A stretch of 64,000 nt of DNA from Maribacter antarcticus DSM 21422 (GTDB lineage Bacteria > Bacteroidota > Bacteroidia > Flavobacteriales > Flavobacteriaceae). The notes under the pieces were generated by a model. That model saw nothing but the letters and a program-made list of their open reading frames with translations, ran no database searches and was not told the origin of the DNA. Below, one piece after another: positions 36,638 to 44,682 of the stretch; positions within the stretch are counted from its first letter, which is position 1, and every line of letters starts with the position of its first letter. The position numbers and the translations under genes are program-made. The stretch is from positions 1,035,026 through 1,099,025 of the forward strand of contig NZ_KK211214.1 in the NCBI RefSeq assembly GCF_000621125.1. The letters are read 5' to 3'.

Positions 36638-37174
36638 AATTGTAATTTTAAAATAACTTCTTCGCTCTCCTATTCATCTTCGTTTGGTTCCATTCTGCCG
36701 AGAGTAATTGCCTCGATTTTACCCATAGGTATATTATCGAGTGTTAGTGTTTCAAATCCTTTACTTCACTAAATCGGAATAAATAATTATTTTGACTATT
36801 TCATATAACTTGATTTATCGTTTCTAGTCTGTTGACGATAAAATCAGTGGTATTCTGAAATTGTTATGGAAAGAATACTGCGCATAATTGCAGTTAATCA
36901 TAAGTAGTAAATATACAAAAAATAAACGAAAAAAGCAAGTAAAATCGTAATTATTTTGTAACTAATAACATGACAATCAATAACTTAAAAGATTATTATG
37001 TGTCATTAAAAAAATTATTTTTTCATACTAAAAAGAGAATTAGGAAGACATAAATTAGCCCTCCTAATTCTACTAAATGAGCTCAAAATCATTTTCAGTG
37101 GTTCTTTGATAAAGCAGGAACCGTCTCAAAAGCTTGGTTATCCAAAATACAGCATGACTGCTTAATATCTATAG
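36638..37174. other. 537-bp intergenic region in the replication module, possible origin or control region
   Basis: The region is very AT-rich. It holds an imperfect inverted repeat (36812-36822 with 36836-36847, 11 bp, one extra base) and a terminator hairpin (37037-37070). A short minus-strand frame ending at about 36673, with T-L-D-N-I-P-M-G-K-I-E-A, may be leftover coding sequence. Its place between replication genes makes an origin plausible, but no clear iterons are visible. Confidence 0.4.
37037..37070 (-). terminator. terminator after the DUF3871/86-aa gene group
   Basis: A 9-bp perfect stem (37037-37045 with 37062-37070), followed on the minus strand by a T-rich run. It is positioned downstream of the gene ending at 37175. 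Confidence 0.6.
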
Positions 37175-37435
37175 CTATTCGATAACTTCGTGCAGAATAT
37201 CAAAATGATGGTAATTGTACGCTTTACCCATAATGATAAACACTGTTTTCAGTTCCATTGTCACCTTAACCTCGTCCACCCACAAAATTGTTCCTAAGCT
37301 AAACCCTTCTAAGTCCTTTGTTACAGATACTTTAAAAGGGGTTATAAGCAGTTTTAAAAGGTTGTTCCAGGTAACTATGTAAAGTTCGTTAGGGGAGCTG
37401 TATTTCAATATTTCAGCCAATTGTTTATCTGTCAT
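37175..37435 (-). CDS. hypothetical protein (86 aa) of the replication module
   Basis: A small protein beginning M-T-D-K-Q-L-A-E-I-L-K-Y-S-S-P-N, with predicted alpha and beta mix and no recognisable motif. It is 68 bp behind the DUF3871-like gene on the same strand and ahead of a terminator, which makes it likely to be a true gene. Function unknown. Confidence 0.5.
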   Translation of the reverse strand: MTDKQLAEILKYSSPNELYIVTWNNLLKLLITPFKVSVTKDLEGFSLGTILWVDEVKVTMELKTVFIIMGKAYNYHHFDILHEVIE

Positions 37436-37503
37436 ATCTTTATTTTGTAGATGCTATTCACAACCTTTAAAATTTGGAAAAGATGCAAATGGCTATAATA
37501 TAA

Positions 37504-38484
37504 TTATGACAAGAGCCAATTGGAAGTTCCATTTTGAATGGAATTCCCTAGGTTATTCACTAACTCGTACGCATTTACATTGCGTTCAAAATTGCTATCT
37601 ATGTAGGAACTCTTGTTTGCTTCGGTGAACATATTGTACAGATTCCATAGGTTTACGGAACCATCTGGACTCCTTCCAAAATTGGGGCAGCCATAATAGT
37701 TCTTAATCACATTGTTTATTTGGCTATCATTCAAGGCTATTGGGAATACCGTTTTTTGTTCTGTTTTATCCAAATGTTGGTACATGCGTAGTTTCCCGAT
37801 AAAATGTGCAAACTGCCTTTCAGATAGTTTGTACTTGCTCATGTCTACCATTATACCCAAATGTTGCTCCGTGTTATAGTTAGAAAACAATGGCCCCATC
37901 TGGTGTTCTAAGTCAAGAATAGAACCAATCCGCACTTCATTTGAAAAACCATCCGTACTGATGCAGAGGTTAGTGCATACGCTATTTTTAAACCCAATGA
38001 AGATTTTGAATTTTTCTAGGGATTTCCCACTATACAAGTTCTCTTGATTGTAAGCCCTTACACCTCCAATACTTAAATTAAGCTCATTGCCATTGACCGT
38101 ATGCTTCATTCCTGGCACTTCAATAATGAAAGCACAGCGTTCATAGTAAATGGTTTTCTCATGTGCCAAAAGTTCCTTAGCTGGTTTCCCTACTGCTGAT
38201 GGTATTCTACCCTTCACCACATGACTAATCCTAACTTTAGGTACTGCAATCCCCATATCAGGAAAAAGACGCGTCATCGCTTCTTGAGCTTGGTTAATAA
38301 ATTGGTAGTGGGAAATAGTAGTTTCGTTGTCTTTTGAAAAAACTGGAATAATGCAATCATTTTTTAGGTGTTCCAAAGAGACCTCTTGTGTATTGGCTTC
38401 AATAAATGGACTGGTTGAATTATTCATAGGCTCTGCGACATCTTCTATCATAGAATACGGATTGTGATTAGTTATTAGTTCCAT
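37504..38484 (-). CDS. DUF3871-like protein of Bacteroidota mobile elements
   Basis: A 326-residue protein. I place it in DUF3871 from general likeness (E-L-I-T-N-H-N-P-Y near the start, then S-I-G-G-V-R-A-Y-N-Q-E-N-L-Y-S and F-I-G-F-K-N-S-V-C-T-N), a group found in phage- and plasmid-like regions of Bacteroidota, related in layout to DUF932 proteins. Biochemical role unknown. It overlaps the upstream ATPase gene by 17 nt, so the two are coupled. Confidence 0.65.
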   Translation of the reverse strand: MELITNHNPYSMIEDVAEPMNNSTSPFIEANTQEVSLEHLKNDCIIPVFSKDNETTISHYQFINQAQEAMTRLFPDMGIAVPKVRISHVVKGRIPSAVGKPAKELLAHEKTIYYERCAFIIEVPGMKHTVNGNELNLSIGGVRAYNQENLYSGKSLEKFKIFIGFKNSVCTNLCISTDGFSNEVRIGSILDLEHQMGPLFSNYNTEQHLGIMVDMSKYKLSERQFAHFIGKLRMYQHLDKTEQKTVFPIALNDSQINNVIKNYYGCPNFGRSPDGSVNLWNLYNMFTEANKSSYIDSNFERNVNAYELVNNLGNSIQNGTSNWLLS

Positions 38485-39358
38485 GTTCTTTTGTTTTTAA
38501 TGGGTTAATAATTTCCTTTTTGGATACTACTTGGCTGTGAATTGCTTCCAATTCAGCCTTACGATTAATGATTATAGGGTGTGTCAGTTCTTTTAATCCA
38601 ATATACTTTTGGTACAAATGTCTTAACCCCTCTATGGTTGTGCAAACTTCTATTTCTTTTCTAGCTTGGTCTACCGACAATCCTTGATTGCACCATTGCA
38701 TCAACTTTCTACCCGTAGATGCATTTATAACAAACTCAGGTTTTCCAGAAAATAATTCCGTTCTGTCCTTAGATGCCTTTGCCAAATGATTTTCATTTAT
38801 CAGCTCGAAGTTTGCTGTCAGTTCATACTCGAAACCTTCACGTGTAATGGCTTTTAAACCATGTTTGACCACCTTTGTCTTCCCATTTGAAGTAGAGTCC
38901 ATGGAATAGTCAACTTTACGCCTTACCGTAGTAACTACATGACATTTTGCATGTAAAATGGCATCAATAAATGCTTGATGCCTTGGTGTAACTTTAGCCC
39001 AGTCTTGGAACCTTCCTCCTAATTGTTCATGTATCTGTAGGCAACCACCTTTACCTTGCCACTCATGGGTAATACTATCGATGATTATGACCTCCATAGA
39101 AGCCTTTTCACATGTTTTAAGGGCATTTATATACTGTTCTGGAGTATAGGGCTCATTCAAGGGCAATACGTTAAAACTGCCAAGATGAGCGTAAAGGTTT
39201 GCGCTGTTATTTTCTGTATCAATAATAGCAATCTTAGACCAATCATTGGTTATGCCATAAGCTAAAAGCAATGCGGAATAGGTTTTACCAAATCCACTAG
39301 CTCCACTGAGTCCAAGCCTTAATTTTACTTGGTTTCTTTGTGCTTGTTGTAATTTCAT
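38468..39358 (-). CDS. RecA-fold ATPase of phage/satellite type (AAA_24)
   Basis: A 296-residue protein with Walker A G-L-S-G-A-S-G-F-G-K-T-Y-S near 17-27, Walker B V-I-I-I-D-S-I-T-H-E-W, and V-V-T-T-V-R-R-K-V-D-Y sensor region. Such single-domain ATPases accompany recombination (Erf/SSAP) or replication genes in phages. The C-terminal tail (about 220-296) is helical. Its stop overlaps the DUF3871-like start. Confidence 0.8.
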   Translation of the reverse strand: MKLQQAQRNQVKLRLGLSGASGFGKTYSALLLAYGITNDWSKIAIIDTENNSANLYAHLGSFNVLPLNEPYTPEQYINALKTCEKASMEVIIIDSITHEWQGKGGCLQIHEQLGGRFQDWAKVTPRHQAFIDAILHAKCHVVTTVRRKVDYSMDSTSNGKTKVVKHGLKAITREGFEYELTANFELINENHLAKASKDRTELFSGKPEFVINASTGRKLMQWCNQGLSVDQARKEIEVCTTIEGLRHLYQKYIGLKELTHPIIINRKAELEAIHSQVVSKKEIINPLKTKEHGTNN

Positions 39359-39413
39359 AATGTTTTTTATTTAGGTTTATAATTAAAAATATGAGGCTTG
39401 GTCATCTGCTTTG

Positions 39414-39450
39414 GAACAAAAAAAGACCCCTAAAAAGAGGTCCTTTGTTC
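39414..39450 (-). terminator. terminator after the 114-aa gene
   Basis: A hairpin with GACC/GGTC core (39425-39428 with 39439-39442), extended by imperfect GAACAAA/TTTGTTC arms. On the minus strand it ends in a run of T. It lies between genes ending at 39471 and starting at 39358. Confidence 0.6.
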
Positions 39451-39470
39451 TTGTAGATGCAAAACGGTAA

Positions 39471-39815
39471 TTATACCGCTAGTGCCTTATCTATTACATT
39501 ATTATTGACTATACTTTCTTCCTCACCAATATATTCGTTTCGGTGGGTTAGATTTATGATTTCACCAGTGCTTGGAATGGCATATTCATAAGGCTCAACA
39601 TTCACTTTTTTGATTCCTCCAGGAAGGGTAGTTCCTTTAAGGCTTTCACAGGTCATAATATCAAAAGTGCAGGGTACCTTGGCAGTCTTTGCCGTTAAAT
39701 AGGTTTTGCCACTTTCTTTACTTTTGACAGCTTCAACTCCTCCTTGAACCACAAGTGCGTGGAATTCTGACCCATCTTTTCTTTGATAGGTTTTGTAATC
39801 TACAATCGTAACCAT
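39471..39815 (-). CDS. small conserved phage/satellite-type protein (114 aa)
   Basis: It opens V-T-I-V-D-Y-K-T-Y-Q-R-K-D-G-S-E-F-H-A-L-V-V-Q-G-G, a beta-rich pattern that reminds me of OB-fold single-strand-binding-like proteins encoded beside replication ATPases, but I cannot confirm that. It has its own terminator and lies directly upstream of the RecA-fold ATPase. It was probably part of the replication module. Confidence 0.55.
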   Translation of the reverse strand: MVTIVDYKTYQRKDGSEFHALVVQGGVEAVKSKESGKTYLTAKTAKVPCTFDIMTCESLKGTTLPGGIKKVNVEPYEYAIPSTGEIINLTHRNEYIGEEESIVNNNVIDKALAV

Positions 39816-39971
39816 AGTTCTAAAATTTTAAAGATTAAATAATACGGGGGGTATCCCCAAAACCATAAAAGGGTGGGGGTTGAAGTCTATGTTAGGGCGT
39901 TCTCACTTTCAAAAAAGAGTTGAAAAAAATATCTTGGGAAAATTTTTAAACATGAAAAGAGAGATGAAATA

Positions 39972-40481
39972 TTAAAATTTGACTAGCAAATTTTGTATTC
40001 TTTCCCAAAAACTTAGGTTTCGAACTAGTTTTTTTATTTGAATATCATTGACCATTTTCTCCATAGCATCTACAGACTTAAAATCAATTAGAATCCCTTT
40101 ATCAAATGTTAGATGCAAAGTATGTTCGTAACTGGGTAAATAATTATCGTAATCGTAGGTAAGAACCTCTCCATGAGGCACAGCTATTACCCCAGAAAAC
40201 CAGTTTGCAAAAACTTTCTGTTGACCAGGGAATAAGTATTCCATTCCTACTTCTATAATGGTTCTAGATGCTTTATCTACCTTATTCCCCTCTAAACATA
40301 CTAAATAGAGTTGGTCATGCTCTAGCTTCCATGTTCCTCTATAGCCCCGCCAACAAGCCGTTGTTCTGAAATTGAAATTTTGCACTTTAGATAACTTATT
40401 TAGATACGGTTCTAATGGAGTGGAGTCCATACCATGCTGTTCATCATTAATTATTATTATCTCTCTTATTTGTGCGGTCAT
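39972..40481 (-). CDS. uncharacterised protein with W-R-G-Y-R-G-T-W motif (169 aa)
   Basis: A cytosolic 169-residue protein. Notable blocks: C-W-R-G-Y-R-G-T-W-K-L with L-Y-L-V-C-L-E-G-N, then Y-L-F-P-G-Q-Q-K-V-F-A-N-W-F-S-G and P-H-G-E-V-L-T-Y-D. I have seen this pattern in many uncharacterised proteins of Gram-negative accessory regions. No enzyme motif. It is transcribed on the minus strand, away from the excisionase-like gene. Confidence 0.6.
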   Translation of the reverse strand: MTAQIREIIIINDEQHGMDSTPLEPYLNKLSKVQNFNFRTTACWRGYRGTWKLEHDQLYLVCLEGNKVDKASRTIIEVGMEYLFPGQQKVFANWFSGVIAVPHGEVLTYDYDNYLPSYEHTLHLTFDKGILIDFKSVDAMEKMVNDIQIKKLVRNLSFWERIQNLLVKF

Positions 40482-40521
40482 GGTTTGTTATTTTAGTTGA
40501 TTAATTTTTAAAAGCTTTAAT

Positions 40522-40800
40522 ATGAATAACTTAAAATTTGAAGATGTACCAACGGCTATGGAAACAGTTATAGAAAAACTATCACTGATTCAGCAAGAAC
40601 TGGAGGATATCAAAAAGAATTTTTAGCCGAATGAGCCTCAGAAGTTAATGACTAGGCAAGAAACAGTAAATTATTTCAAGGTAAATATGTCTACTCTCCA
40701 CAACTGGACGAAAAAGGACCAGCTACTTGCCCATGGCATTGGTGGTAGGGTTTACTATAAAAGGAGTGAAATTCAAGCTAGATTAATTAGGATAAATTGA
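40522..40800 (+). pseudogene. excisionase-like helix-turn-helix gene interrupted by an amber codon
   Basis: The frame reads M-N-N-L-K-F-E-D-V-P-T-A-M-E, a helical stretch to K-K-N-F, TAG at 40624-40626 (a CAG would fit), then P-N-E-P-Q-K-L-M-T-R-Q-E-T-V-N-Y-F-K-V and L-H-N-W-T-K-K-D, ending at 40800. The second part is the winged helix (HTH_17) common in Bacteroidota excisionases beside integrases. An internal ATG (M-T-R-Q-E-T) could still give a 51-residue HTH peptide. If the full protein is needed for excision, the element may be locked in place. Confidence 0.75.
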
Positions 40801-40989
40801 AATGAACACAATCTATGTTAATACTATTGTTCTTGAGTTTATGCAGGAATTTTATTGTTAATAGCCTAACTTCAGGAATTTTAAATAAGATTAACACATC
40901 GATTTTATACGATTATCTTAGCATTAGAATGTATTTTACATTTATAAAAGCAGGTAGGCAAACATTTAAGAAAATACTAAACCAAATTA

Positions 40990-42486
40990 ATGACAAGTAA
41001 ACTTAATCTTAGTTTGGGGTTTTCTAGAAACCCATTTTCAAAATTTTCTGCAGAAGAAGAAATAGAATTTCATAATGAGATTTTTTATGAACCTACTTTT
41101 TATCAAACTTTATTAGATGATTTGAAATCTGGCACAAGTAGATTTATTCTAGGTCAAAGGGGGCACGGCAAATCTTCAATAATTCATAAATTAAAAACAG
41201 ATTTAGAAAAAGAGCAAGTTTTAACTATAATTATCGACCGATTTGATGAAGTATCATTGACTGATAATAAAATTGAATTATTAAATTTAATTTTGCAGGA
41301 ATTTGTAACTAAATATGTCCTGTTTTTAGATAAAAACAAAGTTTATTTAAAAATGCTAAACAAAGAAGATAAAGAAGCTTTGTGTTTATTAGTTAAACTT
41401 TTTTTTCAACCAATAACTAAAACCGAATACGAAACAAGATTTGATAATATTAATAGTATAAAAACAAAAAATTGGTTCATAAATTTATATAATCGGGTTG
41501 TTAAACCAACTAATTCATTGATTGGTACTGGGATTTTAATAACATCAAAACTAATTGCAGATTCGTTAAACCTGAATAGTGTTGAAACCAAAACTGCTTA
41601 TATTGAATATCTGTCTGAAATGGATAATATCAATATTTCAGCAAGTCATCAAGAACAAGAACTTAAAAATAGTAAACGTCACCTGAAAGAACTTCTAAAT
41701 AAATTAAATTTAATAACGAAAAAAACTTACTATAAATCTTCTGTTGTACTATTCGACAAAGTGGATGAATTTCAAGAGTTAAATCAAGAAATAGGTAAAA
41801 TAGCAAGTTTTACAGAAAGTATTTTAACAGATACCGAGCTGTTATTACAAAATGACATTGCAATAGCATTTAGTTTATGGTCAGAAGTAAAACCAATCCT
41901 AGCTAAAAAAGTGCGCTTCGATAAATTTAAAGAAATAGATATTAGTTGGAGGAAAAATGATATGGAGCCATTAATTGATAAACGAATTTCACATTTTTCA
42001 GGAAATACAAGAAGCTTTTCAAGCTTATTCCTTCTCGAGGCTGATAAAGATAATGTTATTAATATTTCAAATAAATCACCAAGGGATTTAATTTCATGTT
42101 TATCCGATATCTACGATTATCAAACCTCTAATAGCGATTCTTCAATCTTTGAAACTGAATCTGTGTCAAAAGGGTTAATAAAATTTGCCAATAGATATGA
42201 TTATTTATCAATGTACCCATCAAGGACAGGTAAAAATAAAGATGTTATTAGTATGATAAATTTAATTTTACGAACAAGGAAAATTAATATTACAATTTTA
42301 GATTTTAACACAACTTTTAATCAAAAAACAAGATGGAGTACAGGGAAAGTAGAATCTATGGTAAAATACAAATTGGTAGAAGAGGATTCAAAATTAGGTC
42401 CAAAAAACGAAAAAATTTTTAACGTTTTAGACCCAAAATTAATGCATCTAATTAAAAGAGGTATTACCAGTTTAGAAAATAACTAG
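40990..42486 (+). CDS. P-loop NTPase with C-terminal winged-helix-like region, candidate defence gene
   Basis: A 498-residue protein opening G-F-S-R-N-P-F-S-K-F-S-A-E-E-E, with Walker A L-G-Q-R-G-H-G-K-S-S at 54-63 and a Walker B-like S-V-V-L-F-D-K-V-D-E near 255. The last 80 residues look like a winged helix (K-D-V-I-S-M-I-N-L-I-L-R, then W-S-T-G-K-V-E-S-M-V). It reminds me of Sll1717-type STAND-like ATPases. It occupies the cargo slot next to the integrase and is the only + strand intact gene on that side. A phage-sensing role is conjecture. Confidence 0.7.
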   Translation: MTSKLNLSLGFSRNPFSKFSAEEEIEFHNEIFYEPTFYQTLLDDLKSGTSRFILGQRGHGKSSIIHKLKTDLEKEQVLTIIIDRFDEVSLTDNKIELLNLILQEFVTKYVLFLDKNKVYLKMLNKEDKEALCLLVKLFFQPITKTEYETRFDNINSIKTKNWFINLYNRVVKPTNSLIGTGILITSKLIADSLNLNSVETKTAYIEYLSEMDNINISASHQEQELKNSKRHLKELLNKLNLITKKTYYKSSVVLFDKVDEFQELNQEIGKIASFTESILTDTELLLQNDIAIAFSLWSEVKPILAKKVRFDKFKEIDISWRKNDMEPLIDKRISHFSGNTRSFSSLFLLEADKDNVINISNKSPRDLISCLSDIYDYQTSNSDSSIFETESVSKGLIKFANRYDYLSMYPSRTGKNKDVISMINLILRTRKINITILDFNTTFNQKTRWSTGKVESMVKYKLVEEDSKLGPKNEKIFNVLDPKLMHLIKRGITSLENN

Positions 42487-42535
42487 ATGCAACAACGTAT
42501 TCTCGGTAAAGCTCTAGTTCAGTTCTCAGAAGGAA

Positions 42536-43735
42536 CTATTTCTTCATCAACCTTTTCATCTCCTCACTAACTCTTTTCTGCACAACCTTCCCATAATACT
42601 CTTGGGTTATTTTTATACTTGAGTGTCCTAGCAATTCACTCACAATCTCCATAGGTACGTCATTATAAAGGAGCACAGTAGATGCAAATGTCTTTCTTGC
42701 CATATGATGACTTATTCGCTTCTTTATGCCAACAACGGCAGCAATTTCCTTTAAGTAGGAGTTGATTTTCTGGTTGCTGAATTTTGGTAATGCAGAATGT
42801 TTATCATCCTTGTACTTATCTAAAATTGTCTTAGCTTTAGGTAAAAGGGGTACAGAAATCATCTTTCCTGTTTTCTTGCGTTTCATTTGAATCCATTCAT
42901 TGCCATCAAAGCCTTTTATGATGTGTTCTCTTTGTAAGATAGACATTTCATGATACGCCAATCCCGTATAACAACAGAAGATAAAGAGGTCTTTGACTAC
43001 TTGTAATCTAGGTTGAATAATTTCATAGTTTTCAAGGGTATCTAATTCTTCCACAGTAAGAAAAATAACGCCTTTTATGACCCTTCTTGGCTTATGAAGC
43101 ACAAAAGGGTCTTTATCTAAATATCCCTCACCAACAGCCGTTAAAATAGGTTTTCTGAAGCGTTGTATGGTCTTGTTTACAGTAACCTGACGCTGTTTCT
43201 TCTCTGTTTTCAAATAGAACTCAAAGTCGTCTAAGAATTGTATAGTTAGCTTACTGAAGGGTATATCTTGCTTCTTATACTGCCATCTAATAAAGGATTC
43301 TGCCTGTATGCAAGCATAATAATATTTCTTCCAGGTGGCTAGTTCTATGTCGATGCCAATTAAATTATTCTTTTTTTCAAGGAACTTCTTAAAGTAGGCT
43401 ATCAAAAAGGTTTCCTGACGGCTAGGTTCACCTAAATAATGTTTAAATATATCTTCAACGGTAAATTCAATTTCGGAAAGCTGTAGTTTTAAGTATTCCT
43501 TTTTGATATTTCCCTCAATAATCTGTAATTGAGTATTTAGTTGCTGACTTGCTATTGATTTTGAAATTGAGACTTGTTTTTTAGCATTCCAGTTATCAGG
43601 ATTTACAAATAAGCCTGTAGAAAATGCTTTTCTTTTAGATTTGAATGTAAGTCTGCATGAGATAGCACATAGACCTTGCTTATTAATTTTCGCTTTGAGT
43701 ATTACGAAACGAATAGATAATTTGTTTGGGTTCAT
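42536..43735 (-). CDS. int: tyrosine-type site-specific integrase
   Basis: I start it at the ATG at 43735; 399 residues. N-terminal Arm-type DNA-binding part (L-T-F-K-S-K-R-K-A-F-S-T-G-L), SAM-like core-binding domain (about 105-195), catalytic domain to the C-terminus. Catalytic signatures: C-C-Y-T-G-L-A-Y-H-E-M, where most families have Arg after L (Bacteroidota integrases often lack it), H-H-M-A-R-K-T-F (HxxR), L-G-H-S-S and Q-E-Y-Y-G-K with the nucleophile Tyr. Its gene lies 219 bp from the 3' end of tRNA-Lys, as expected for an integrase that targets that tRNA. Confidence 0.92.
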   Translation of the reverse strand: MNPNKLSIRFVILKAKINKQGLCAISCRLTFKSKRKAFSTGLFVNPDNWNAKKQVSISKSIASQQLNTQLQIIEGNIKKEYLKLQLSEIEFTVEDIFKHYLGEPSRQETFLIAYFKKFLEKKNNLIGIDIELATWKKYYYACIQAESFIRWQYKKQDIPFSKLTIQFLDDFEFYLKTEKKQRQVTVNKTIQRFRKPILTAVGEGYLDKDPFVLHKPRRVIKGVIFLTVEELDTLENYEIIQPRLQVVKDLFIFCCYTGLAYHEMSILQREHIIKGFDGNEWIQMKRKKTGKMISVPLLPKAKTILDKYKDDKHSALPKFSNQKINSYLKEIAAVVGIKKRISHHMARKTFASTVLLYNDVPMEIVSELLGHSSIKITQEYYGKVVQKRVSEEMKRLMKK

Positions 43736-43786
43736 AACCAATTGATTTTAATGTTAAACAATTGGCATACAATTCAAATTTCAAAA

Positions 43787-43829
43787 ATGGTAACCTCGAG
43801 AATAATAATGGTAACCTTAATGGTAACCT
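43787..43829 (+). repeat. three direct repeats ATGGTAACCT near the right end
   Basis: Copies start at 43787, 43808 and 43820 (21 and 12 bp apart), between the integrase start and tRNA-Lys. Their place suggests arm-type or excisionase binding sites within the right attachment site. Confidence 0.65.
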
Positions 43830-43918
43830 TTTTCATTCTTTAAACTTGACAAGTTGACTTTTAGGAGGAATTTGCTAAAACACCTTTAAAACTAGTAGGG
43901 GTAGGGTTTTAAACGAAA

Positions 43919-43948
43919 AAATCCAATCTAAATAAATAGATTGGATTT
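43919..43948 (-). terminator. tRNA-Lys terminator supplied by the element
   Basis: An 11-bp stem (43919-43929 with 43938-43948), followed by T on the minus strand, begins 8 bp after the tRNA 3' end. It lies on the element side of the att core, so the island brought a replacement terminator. Confidence 0.75.
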
Positions 43949-43954
43949 CATTAA

Positions 43955-43984
43955 AGTGACCTGGCCGGGGCTCGAACCCGGGAC
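43955..43984. repeat. attR: 30-nt repeat within the intact tRNA-Lys 3' end
   Basis: It is identical to 25329-25358. It covers the T-arm and 3' acceptor strand of tRNA-Lys, so integration rebuilt a whole tRNA gene. Confidence 0.88.
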
Positions 43985-44029
43985 CCTCTCCTTAAAAGGG
44001 AGATGCTCTACCAACTGAGCTACCAGGTC
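43957..44029 (-). tRNA. tRNA-Lys (anticodon TTT)
   Basis: A 73-nt cloverleaf on the minus strand: 7-bp acceptor GACCTGG/CCAGGTC, D-arm GCTC/GAGC, anticodon stem TCTCC/GGAGA with loop CTTTTAA, T-arm CCGGG/CCCGG around TTCGAGC, and discriminator A. CCA is not encoded. It is the integration target of the neighbouring island. Confidence 0.95.
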
Positions 44030-44064
44030 AAAAACAAATCAGGATATTTCCCTCATTGCGGGTG

Positions 44065-44094
44065 CAAATATAAGAGGATTCATTTACTATACAA
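44065..44094 (-). promoter_or_regulatory. promoter of tRNA-Lys (TTG-N19-TATATTTG)
   Basis: On the minus strand TTG (44094-44092) and TATATTTG (44072-44065) are separated by exactly 19 bp, the Bacteroidota housekeeping arrangement. The tRNA begins about 36 bp downstream. Confidence 0.8.
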
Positions 44095-44166
44095 GTGCAT
44101 TTTAAGAGAATTTTTTTTTTTTTTGAAATCGATTAAAATTAGTTCAATTTTACACAAAACAAACAC

Positions 44167-44682
44167 GTGAAAATAGTATTGGTAGGGTATATGGGTAGTG
44201 GAAAAACTACGATAGGAAAGTTAGTAGCTAAACGCTTGAAAATTAAATTTTTAGATCTGGACGGGTATATCGAAAAAGCAGAAGAACAAACCATAGCGCA
44301 GTTATTTTTGGAGAAGGGTGAGCTGTATTTTAGAAAAAAAGAATTTTTTTATTTGAATGAAATTTTAAGTTCTGATTCAAATTTTTTGTTGTCCACTGGT
44401 GGTGGAACACCATGTTATGGTGCAAATATGGAGGCAATAACTCATAAAACAGCAAATAGTGTTTATCTGAAGGTTTCTTTAGATGAACTAGTAAGGAGAC
44501 TTTCTACAGAGAAGGCTCAACGGCCACTAATCAGGGATATAGCAAATGCCGAATTACCAGAATTTATTGGGAAACATCTTTTTGAGCGGAGTTTTTACTA
44601 CAACCAAGCCAATATTACCATTTCTTATAACGAAACTACTCCCGAAGAATTAGCTAACGAATTAGTGAAGCGGTTAGTTTAA
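44167..44682 (+). CDS. aroK: shikimate kinase
   Basis: A 171-residue kinase that phosphorylates shikimate at the 3-hydroxyl with ATP in the chorismate pathway. Walker A G-Y-M-G-S-G-K-T-T at 7-15, shikimate-binding F-L-D-L-D region near 33, F-R-K-K-E near 60, the S-T-G-G-G-T Walker B-like turn near 80, and R-P-L lid region near 120. Normal length. It is the first core gene after tRNA-Lys. Its 3' end overlaps that of the convergent PRTase gene by 9 nt. Confidence 0.93.
   Translation: MKIVLVGYMGSGKTTIGKLVAKRLKIKFLDLDGYIEKAEEQTIAQLFLEKGELYFRKKEFFYLNEILSSDSNFLLSTGGGTPCYGANMEAITHKTANSVYLKVSLDELVRRLSTEKAQRPLIRDIANAELPEFIGKHLFERSFYYNQANITISYNETTPEELANELVKRLV

Larger units (their letters stand above)
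25329..43984. mobile_element. 18.6-kb integrated element in tRNA-Lys with a type III R-M operon
   Basis: It is delimited by identical 30-nt tRNA 3'-end repeats, with the tyrosine integrase next to the intact tRNA. Contents from left: RepA-like helicase, type III Res, Mod, helicase-nuclease, GIY-YIG endonuclease, VapE-like protein, DUF3871-like protein, RecA-like ATPase, small genes, interrupted excisionase-like gene, P-loop NTPase, integrase. No relaxase, coupling protein, capsid or terminase gene is visible, so transfer probably depends on a helper. Confidence 0.85.

Noticed and set aside
40815..41000. 61-codon reading frame ahead of the P-loop NTPase
   Set aside because: Low-complexity AT-rich sequence, overlaps the NTPase start, no motif.
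22276..43984. CRISPR array in the island
   Set aside because: Repeats here are few, short and without regular spacers; no cas genes.
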